Source: Schnuerera sp. xch1 (GTDB lineage Bacteria; Bacillota; Clostridia; Tissierellales; Tepidimicrobiaceae). Taken from it: a stretch of 64,000 bases of DNA. The notes beneath the pieces were generated by a model. The model had not been told where the DNA came from and did not search any database. It saw only the letters and a program-made list of their open reading frames with translations. Of the stretch, positions 58,622 to 64,000 are shown piece by piece. Both the position numbers and the translations under genes were made by a program. Where the stretch lies: NCBI RefSeq assembly GCF_019931165.1, contig NZ_JAIOUP010000002.1, forward strand, positions 62,001 through 126,000, in the 5' to 3' direction. Each line of letters opens with the position of its first letter. Positions within the stretch are counted from its first letter, which is position 1.

Positions 58622-59229
58622 TGTAACTTGTCCACTTGAACTCCCGCATGGAATCCATAATCAAACCCCCAGATAATGTCTCCTGCAACTCCACCAACAA
58701 AACCAACGTTGTTAGATTCAGTCATATGACCTGCAATATAACCTACTAAGAAAGATGGTTGTTCAGCTTTAAACATAACATTTACTACGTTGTCTGGAGT
58801 TTCATCTCCAAATGAGTGGTCAACAATTGCATATTTCTGATCTGGATTATTTGTTGCAGCATCCTTTATAGCATCTGCTAGCTTAAATCCAACCCCCCAG
58901 ATAAGATCATTGTCTGCTTCAAGCAAAGTTTCTAAATTCGGTGCAAAATCTCCATCTTGTTGAGATTCTACATATGAAGGGTCTATGCCTAGTTCCTCTT
59001 CAGCAAGCTCTAACCCTTCCCACGCTGACTGATTAAAGGATTGGTCATGTACTCCGCCTTCATCTGTAACCATCCCAATTTTTAATGCTTCTCCTGATGA
59101 TGTTTCATTATCTGCAGTTTCTTCATCTGCAGGCTCTCCATCTGTGGGTTCTTGATCCGTTCCTGTACATCCTGCAAGTGTGAAGACCAAAGTTCCAATT
59201 AACAGTAATGCTAATAATCTTTTTTTCAA
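58618..59229 (-). pseudogene. BMP-family lipoprotein, C-terminal part deleted
   Basis: 203 codons of a basic membrane protein (BMP/PnrA) substrate-binding lipoprotein, normally about 340-370 residues. The lipobox is FTLAGC (Cys21), followed by a DE-rich linker. The ligand-binding fold starts at IGMVTDEGGVHDQSFNQSAWEGL and runs to WGFDYGFHAGVQ. After that the reading runs into ATPase sequence out of frame and stops at VDKLQ. The second lobe is missing, so nucleoside binding is unlikely. The start is TTG after GGGGGAGTTAAAA. A deletion of roughly 1.4 kb joining this gene to the ATPase gene explains both remnants. Confidence 0.85.
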
Positions 59230-59358
59230 TTTTAACTCCCCCTTCTTTTTGAAGTGCTTTTTAATAAGTACTTATATATAAATTACTATTCATAATTTAT
59301 ATATATATATATTATTTTATGTCGTTAATGCTTTAATTTTAAATACATTAACAAGAAT

Positions 59359-59387
59359 ATTATATAATATTCTATTCCATTTTTCAA
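59359..59387 (-). promoter_or_regulatory. Promoter of the nucleoside importer operon
   Basis: TTGAAA (59382-59387), 17-nt spacer, TATAAT (59359-59364) on the minus strand, about 125 bp before the lipoprotein start. I could not recognise a purine riboswitch in the leader; only a GTTAATG/CATTAAC inverted repeat is visible. Confidence 0.75.
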
Positions 59388-59420
59388 TGTATAATGTGTA
59401 CAATGAGTTAAAGATATAAA

Positions 59421-59455
59421 AAACACTCCAGACTTTTTAAGCCTTTGGAGTGTTT
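59421..59455 (-). terminator. Terminator of the grd operon
   Basis: AAACACTCCA/TGGAGTGTTT stem with 15-nt loop and a TTTTTT tail on the minus strand, just past the grdD stop. Confidence 0.9.
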
Positions 59456-59461
59456 TCCTCA

Positions 59462-60643
59462 TTAACAAGGATCGCCTTTATCAGCTACATATCCTTCTTT
59501 GCTTAATACCTCCATTGATTTAGATAATTTTTCTCCACTTACCATTACTACTGGACCGGTACAGCCCATTCCGCTTTCTGCATATATTCCTTCCTTCCAT
59601 AGCGCTCTAACTGCATCCTCTAAGTCCATTATATCTATCCCTGTAATACCTTCTGTTACTGTTTCACTTGGTGGTACTTCTACTTCTTCATTGTCTTCTG
59701 CTTTCTTAGTGTCTTTAGTTATGTCTGCTAATATATCTTTAAGTCCTGCTTTGTTAGCTTTATTATATTCGGTCTTTGCTATTTCCTTTATATTACCCTT
59801 AATAACACTTGCTGCATAGCTTATAGCATTTGCAACAACTGGTACACCAGATGCTCTTGAAAGTATTAATATTATTCTATCATAATCTTCCCCTATCCCA
59901 GGTCCATAACCATAACCTTGAGATTCATAGCTTCCACCTGTTGTAAAAGATGAAAATACTTTCATTAAGATATTTCCTGTTAATGTATCTGTAACCATCA
60001 CATCTGGAACTCCTGCTAGTAGATCATTACCTCTCATAACACTTCCACCGTCAGCTCTAATGGATTCAGTAAGGTTTATTTCATAACCTTTATTATTCAA
60101 TTCATTAAATACTCTTTCTACTTGCCTTGCACCATCAATATTTAAAATACCAACTGTTGGATTTTGTATTCCTAAAGCTTTAGCTGTAATGATTCCACTA
60201 ATTCCATTTTTTATCATAGCTTCAACTCTATGAGGAGAAGAAGTTCCTGTAGTAGTTGCTAAAATCATCTCTTTACCTTTTCCTGGGGTTACAGTTCTAC
60301 CTACTGTTGAAACTCCTATAGGAAAGCTATAATGCATTGTAACACATGAATCTATCTCTCCATTATCAAGCAATTCTTCCATCTTCTTATAACCTTCATC
60401 TTCTGTTTCAGCAATTACTTGAGTCAATTTCGAATCAGATTTTGGTCCAATTAGTACTACTTCTATAGAAGGGTCCTTTTCTTGAGCTAACTCTGCTCCC
60501 TTTATTACATTATCTACACCATGTTCACTTCCTAAAGTCGTAATTCCTACTCTTACTTTTTCTCCAAATTGACCAGTTTCTATTGCATCCGCTATATCAT
60601 TAAAAACTTTGCCAATCATATTTTTAATATTATTATCTGACAT
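59462..60643 (-). CDS. grdD: Glycine/sarcosine/betaine reductase component C, alpha subunit
   Basis: A 393-residue GrdD, related to PlsX-type phosphate acetyltransferase folds. With GrdC it forms protein C, which receives the carboxymethyl group from selenoprotein A and releases acetyl phosphate for ATP synthesis. It ends ESGMGCTGPVVMVSGEK...GDPC, with cysteines near the C terminus as in the family. It begins ten bases after the grdC stop, with AGAGGTGATAAA before the ATG, and is the last gene before a strong terminator. Confidence 0.95.
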   Translation of the reverse strand: MSDNNIKNMIGKVFNDIADAIETGQFGEKVRVGITTLGSEHGVDNVIKGAELAQEKDPSIEVVLIGPKSDSKLTQVIAETEDEGYKKMEELLDNGEIDSCVTMHYSFPIGVSTVGRTVTPGKGKEMILATTTGTSSPHRVEAMIKNGISGIITAKALGIQNPTVGILNIDGARQVERVFNELNNKGYEINLTESIRADGGSVMRGNDLLAGVPDVMVTDTLTGNILMKVFSSFTTGGSYESQGYGYGPGIGEDYDRIILILSRASGVPVVANAISYAASVIKGNIKEIAKTEYNKANKAGLKDILADITKDTKKAEDNEEVEVPPSETVTEGITGIDIMDLEDAVRALWKEGIYAESGMGCTGPVVMVSGEKLSKSMEVLSKEGYVADKGDPC

Positions 60644-60653
60644 TTTATCACCT

Positions 60654-62192
60654 CTAATCCTTAAGTAGATGAGAAGAAAAATCTCTCATAGCTTCAGCTA
60701 CAAGTTTTCTAACCTCTTCTTCAGATACACCTTTTTCCTCATCTGCTTTCCCCGGATTCTTTTCTACAATTATTGATACACCATCAAATAAATTGGTCAT
60801 TCTACCTAAGAATAAACTACCTTTTCCTACTATCATAGCTCTATTAATGTTGCCCTCTAATATATCCTCTTTGGCAAAACCTAAATATGGTACTCCTGAT
60901 GGAATATGTCCTTGAGTCGGAGCCCATCCTACCATACCATGTTTTTCAATAAAATCATTTATCTGAGATCTTTCAAGTTGTTTTTTCATTACTGCTAATG
61001 CACCAATCATCTTAAAATTAGCTAGAGGGACATCCCCAGCTCCTGCTGGTTTTGTAATCTCAGGATTTTGCATTTCTACTGAATACTTATCTATATCTGT
61101 AATTTTTAAGCCTGCTTCTTCAAGTGGGTTAGCTATTAAAGCACCTATTACTGCTTGTGGTGAAGAACCTGTTCCTACTGTATGTCTTCCTATGATATCA
61201 GTTCTTAGTATTGGATTAACACCGTCATTTTCACCTACTAAAACTGCAAATCCTCCTATGGTATCCTCTAGAACTGGCATATCTTTTTCGACATGATTCT
61301 TACCATTCATTCCAAGCTTTGCTGTAGAACCACCTGCTAGAACAACAACATTTTTAGCCGCACCAGATTGTACTAGTGAAGAAGCTACTATTAATGCATG
61401 AGTTGGAGCAGCACAGAATCCTCTGGTGTCTGAGCCTGTAGCATTCTTGAATCCAACCATTTCAGCAATGGCCTTGGCAAAATTTCCTCCACCTCTTTGA
61501 TTCATATCTCCACAAGCCTCTTCTGAACATTCTATTACGTAATCTACATCATCTGGATTAATATCATTTTTTGCTACTAGATTTAATCCTGCTAAAACTC
61601 CTGAAGCTTTAACTACAAGATTTTCAAATAATACGTGTGCATTCAAGTTTTGATCAACATCATGAGCTCTTTTTACACAGCCAACAACTTCTCCTTCAGT
61701 AATTATTGCTTCTGCACCTTGCTCATCAATTAACTTTTTAATATCTTTTACATCGTCACCAGTTTTTAATCTAGCAATTAAATCTTCTCTTATTAAAGGA
61801 TGAGCTTCTAATTTAGCTTTTACTTCTTCAGTAAATTCTTCAGTTAATTTTACCAAATCAAATGTATCTACAATTTTCATTAGCCCTATAAACTCATCTT
61901 CTGGCATTATCTCTCCATATTTACCATTTCTATCTGCATCCTTTATAGGATTTTTGTACCAAGGTTGTTCATGATTTTTTAAATCCTCTGGTTTGTAGTT
62001 TCCTATATAAACCTGATTCGGAAAATAACCTACAGCTTCATCGAACTCACGTAAATGTTTTGGTAACTTTTTTAGGTATTCTGAATCAGGGTTAATTACT
62101 CTTTCTGTTGATTGAGTTGTTCCATTGTTTATTACCATATCTTTAGCATGTACTAAAATATAACCTGCTCCTTTTATTACAGAATAATTCAT
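60654..62192 (-). CDS. grdC: Glycine/sarcosine/betaine reductase component C, beta subunit
   Basis: A 512-residue GrdC with a thiolase/FabH-like core. The central CSEEACGDMNQRGGGNFAKA region and GSDTRGFCAAPTHALI, with a likely active-site Cys, match the family. It works with GrdD in protein C of glycine reductase. CGGAGGTGGAAAT precedes the ATG. It is separated from grdB by an 86-bp gap holding a perfect 34-nt palindrome. Confidence 0.95.
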   Translation of the reverse strand: MNYSVIKGAGYILVHAKDMVINNGTTQSTERVINPDSEYLKKLPKHLREFDEAVGYFPNQVYIGNYKPEDLKNHEQPWYKNPIKDADRNGKYGEIMPEDEFIGLMKIVDTFDLVKLTEEFTEEVKAKLEAHPLIREDLIARLKTGDDVKDIKKLIDEQGAEAIITEGEVVGCVKRAHDVDQNLNAHVLFENLVVKASGVLAGLNLVAKNDINPDDVDYVIECSEEACGDMNQRGGGNFAKAIAEMVGFKNATGSDTRGFCAAPTHALIVASSLVQSGAAKNVVVLAGGSTAKLGMNGKNHVEKDMPVLEDTIGGFAVLVGENDGVNPILRTDIIGRHTVGTGSSPQAVIGALIANPLEEAGLKITDIDKYSVEMQNPEITKPAGAGDVPLANFKMIGALAVMKKQLERSQINDFIEKHGMVGWAPTQGHIPSGVPYLGFAKEDILEGNINRAMIVGKGSLFLGRMTNLFDGVSIIVEKNPGKADEEKGVSEEEVRKLVAEAMRDFSSHLLKD

Positions 62193-62235
62193 ATTTCCAC
62201 CTCCGACGTTTATCTAAACATATTTTTATTTAGTT

Positions 62236-62269
62236 TGAAAATGGGTGATATATATATCACCCATTTTCA
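62236..62269. promoter_or_regulatory. Intercistronic hairpin between grdB and grdC
   Basis: A 34-nt perfect palindrome (TGAAAATGGGTGATATA and its complement) without a T-tract on the minus strand. It is likely an mRNA stability or processing element setting the relative output of grdAB and grdCD, or a leaky terminator. Confidence 0.65.
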
Positions 62270-62278
62270 GATTGTATA

Positions 62279-63589
62279 TTAATCTTCAAATACAGTTTGA
62301 TCTTCAACTTCAGTTTCTAGAGCCTTTAATGCTTTTTCAACTAATTTTCTTCTTAGAGATTTTTCTTCTTCAGGCTCTAAATTTGGATTTCCTAGTGGAT
62401 GAGGTATAGCAATTGCTGGTACTATTCTATTAGCTCCTACTGTTAATGAAATTGGTACTACAGTACATACATGAACTACAGGTAATCCTGCACGTTCAAT
62501 TTCTTTTACCATTGTTGCACCGCAACGTGTACAAGTACCTCAAGTAGAAGTTAATATAACTGCATCTACTCCGTCAGCTACCAATTCTTTACCAATCTCT
62601 TCTGCAAACTTTTTAGCACTTGCTACAGCAGTACCATTACCTACAGTAGTATAGAAATATCTATGAAGTTTGCCGATCTTACCTTCTTTTTCCATATCCC
62701 TTAATACATCTACTGGTAAAACTCTATCTGGATCTTCATTAGCATATACTGGATCATATCCACCGTGTGCTGTCTCATGATCAGCACTTGTTAAATTTGT
62801 AAATCCTTCTATATCATACTTCCCATATTTTGAAGCAGATGAAGATTCAATATGATCTGGGTTTCCCTTTGGTACTATACCACCAGATGTTACAACAGCT
62901 ATTGTTGCTTTTGACAAATCCTTTACTGCTGCATTCGGTTCAACTCTATCAAAATCTGGCATTGGATACTCAGTTAAGAATTCCTCACCTTTAAGTTTTT
63001 TAACAAGCATGTCTATTGCTCTTTCTGAACCTCTCTTATTTGCAAAGTAATTCTTTCTAATACCTCTTGAAATATATCCTTCTTGTTCAGGAGATCCTAT
63101 TTCCTCACCTTTTGCAACTTTTAAAGCTAATGGTGCCATCTTCTTAACTGCATCTCTCATACCGGCAGCACTATTTTTTGTAGACACGATGTATACACTC
63201 TTCTTATACATATCTGCTCCAGGATTTTCTTCATACATTCCAGTTAAAGCTGGAATTCCTAATTCATTTTGAACTGCATCCGTTATTGTACCACAGGCAA
63301 CTCCATATCTACCTGCATTGAATGCTGGTCCTGCAATGAATAAATCTGGATTGTATTTCTTAACCATCTTTAGCACTTCTGACTTTGCTTCTTCCATATT
63401 TTCGCCAAAATAACTGTCTCCACATATAACTGTGGCAACTATCTCAGCTTCACCTTTAAACTGTGCATTTAAAGCCATCCCTGGTCCTATAGCTTCTTCT
63501 CTAACTTCTGGTTGGAAATCAGCCTTTTCTTCTCCACCTATGCCAGCAAAGAATTGATTTATATAATGGACAATTTTTATTTTACCCAT
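62279..63589 (-). CDS. grdB: Glycine reductase component B gamma subunit, selenoprotein GrdB
   Basis: A 436-residue selenoprotein read through an in-frame TGA at 62540-62542 (Sec350). The context is TSTUGTCTRCGATMVKEIE, the conserved GrdB active site. Naive translation splits it into 62540-63589 and 62279-62512, which are one gene. GrdB is the substrate-specific subunit of protein B: it activates glycine and passes the carboxymethyl group to the selenocysteine of GrdA. GGGGGAATCTA precedes the ATG. A short GTTGC/GCAAC hairpin 13 bases after the UGA is a plausible SECIS. GrdE, its pro-protein partner, is not in the window. Confidence 0.97.
62514..62542 (-). promoter_or_regulatory. Selenocysteine UGA and SECIS-like hairpin in grdB
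   Basis: TGA at 62540-62542, then GTTGC-GGT-GCAAC (62514-62526) thirteen bases downstream. A small coding-region hairpin at this distance is typical of bacterial SECIS elements recognised by SelB. Confidence 0.75.
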
Positions 63590-63628
63590 TAGATTCCCCC
63601 CTCTCCGTTTTTTTAAATTTTATGGGAA

Positions 63629-64000
63629 TTAATCATTGAATTTAGTATATTCATCTCTTATGCTTTTAACTTCTTCTATTATTTCATCAACATCTAGAAC
63701 CATTTCCATCATACCTATTTGTTCGTCATAAACACTTGAATCTACAGCTTCTTTGAATTCTGGTTCTACTGCATGATAAACTCTAAGTCCTAACTGGACT
63801 CCTGCTAATGGACCTGCAAAAGTTGGGTCTCCTGCTGTAACTGTTTCAGCTGCTAATCCAGCTGCTTCAGCTTCAGCTCCACCTATTAATACGATCATGT
63901 TCTCAGCACCATATTTTTCAGTAAGTTCTTTAACCCTCTTTTGATTTTCTAAGTCCATTGCTCCTGCAGCAGTTCAGACAAAACATTCAGTTGATGAAAA
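63629..64000 (-). CDS. grdA: Glycine reductase selenoprotein A (GrdA), N-terminus beyond window
   Basis: The C-terminal ~124 residues of GrdA, cut by the right edge. Reading continues across TGA at 63974-63976 as [20 protein letters not shown], the conserved CxxU redox site. Starting at the ATG after the UGA would miss this. GrdA is the small, soluble carrier of protein A: its selenol takes the carboxymethyl group from GrdB, passes it to GrdC/D, and is re-reduced by thioredoxin. The full protein is usually about 158 residues. grdB starts 39 bp downstream. Confidence 0.96.

Noticed and set aside
59230-59360. Purine riboswitch before the nucleoside importer
   Set aside because: I could not find the conserved three-way-junction segments; only a short inverted repeat is visible.
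62279-62512. Separate 77-residue ORF downstream of a 349-residue ORF
   Set aside because: It is the C-terminal part of grdB, in frame with it across a selenocysteine UGA.
63629-63958. Complete 109-residue ORF starting at an ATG
   Set aside because: The conserved GrdA sequence continues upstream through a UGA, so this is the end of a partial grdA.

Overview
The window is AT-rich and almost every gene lies on the minus strand. It carries glycine reductase genes (grdA, grdB, grdC, grdD) with in-frame UGA selenocysteine codons, a K+-type membrane pyrophosphatase, sigma-54, and a Firmicutes-type cggR-gap-pgk-tpiA-gpmI-eno operon. Together these point to an anaerobic, amino-acid-fermenting (Stickland-type) low-GC Firmicute, most likely in the Clostridia/Tissierellia. 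No species is claimed.

Layout from left to right. (1) 0.3-3.9 kb: gamma-carbonic-anhydrase-like protein, EamA exporter, amino-acid permease and nitroreductase. (2) 4.1-17.1 kb: a complete type 1 BREX phage-defence operon (transcribed brxA-brxB-brxC-pglX-pglZ-brxL), followed by a small LAGLIDADG endonuclease gene on the opposite strand. This ~13.8 kb block is bounded by a 28-bp direct repeat (27/28 identical) at 3945-3972 and 17716-17743, next to ssrA. (3) 17.8-18.4 kb: ssrA (tmRNA), interrupted in its T-loop by a ~280-nt group I intron; the tag it encodes is ADNNYALAA. (4) 18.8-31.0 kb: a catabolic block with a GntR/FCD regulator, a DoeA (ectoine hydrolase)-like M24 protein, a DctPQM TRAP transporter, an M20 amidohydrolase, a tungsten/molybdenum aldehyde oxidoreductase with a ThiS-like partner, an SHMT-like enzyme, KduI and an aldehyde dehydrogenase. 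(5) 31.1-40.0 kb: smpB, rnr, ddl, a MurF-like ligase, an alpha/beta hydrolase, hppA and secG. (6) 40.1-47.4 kb: the glycolytic operon with its cggR promoter and operator. (7) 47.4-54.4 kb: a murein-peptide salvage cluster (dipeptide epimerase, NlpC/P60 SH3 lipoprotein, penicillin-recognising hydrolase, DUF3870) between two paralogous permeases. (8) 54.4-59.4 kb: rpoN, then a nucleoside-type ABC importer whose lipoprotein and ATPase genes are fused by an internal deletion. (9) 59.4 kb to the right edge: the grd operon, with grdA cut by the window end.

How the parts connect. The eno-secG-...-rnr-smpB-ssrA order of Firmicutes is still visible. Here smpB and ssrA are separated by the catabolic block, and the BREX block lies on the other side of ssrA, so the ssrA neighbourhood looks like an insertion hotspot. 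SmpB, RNase R and tmRNA work together in trans-translation. The intron makes production of functional tmRNA dependent on splicing, because the T-arm is split.

The most unusual items are the ssrA group I intron with a convergent free-standing LAGLIDADG gene, the repeat-bounded BREX island, the candidate anaerobic ectoine-type catabolic locus, the murein-peptide locus with two uncharacterised permeases, and the deletion in the nucleoside importer.
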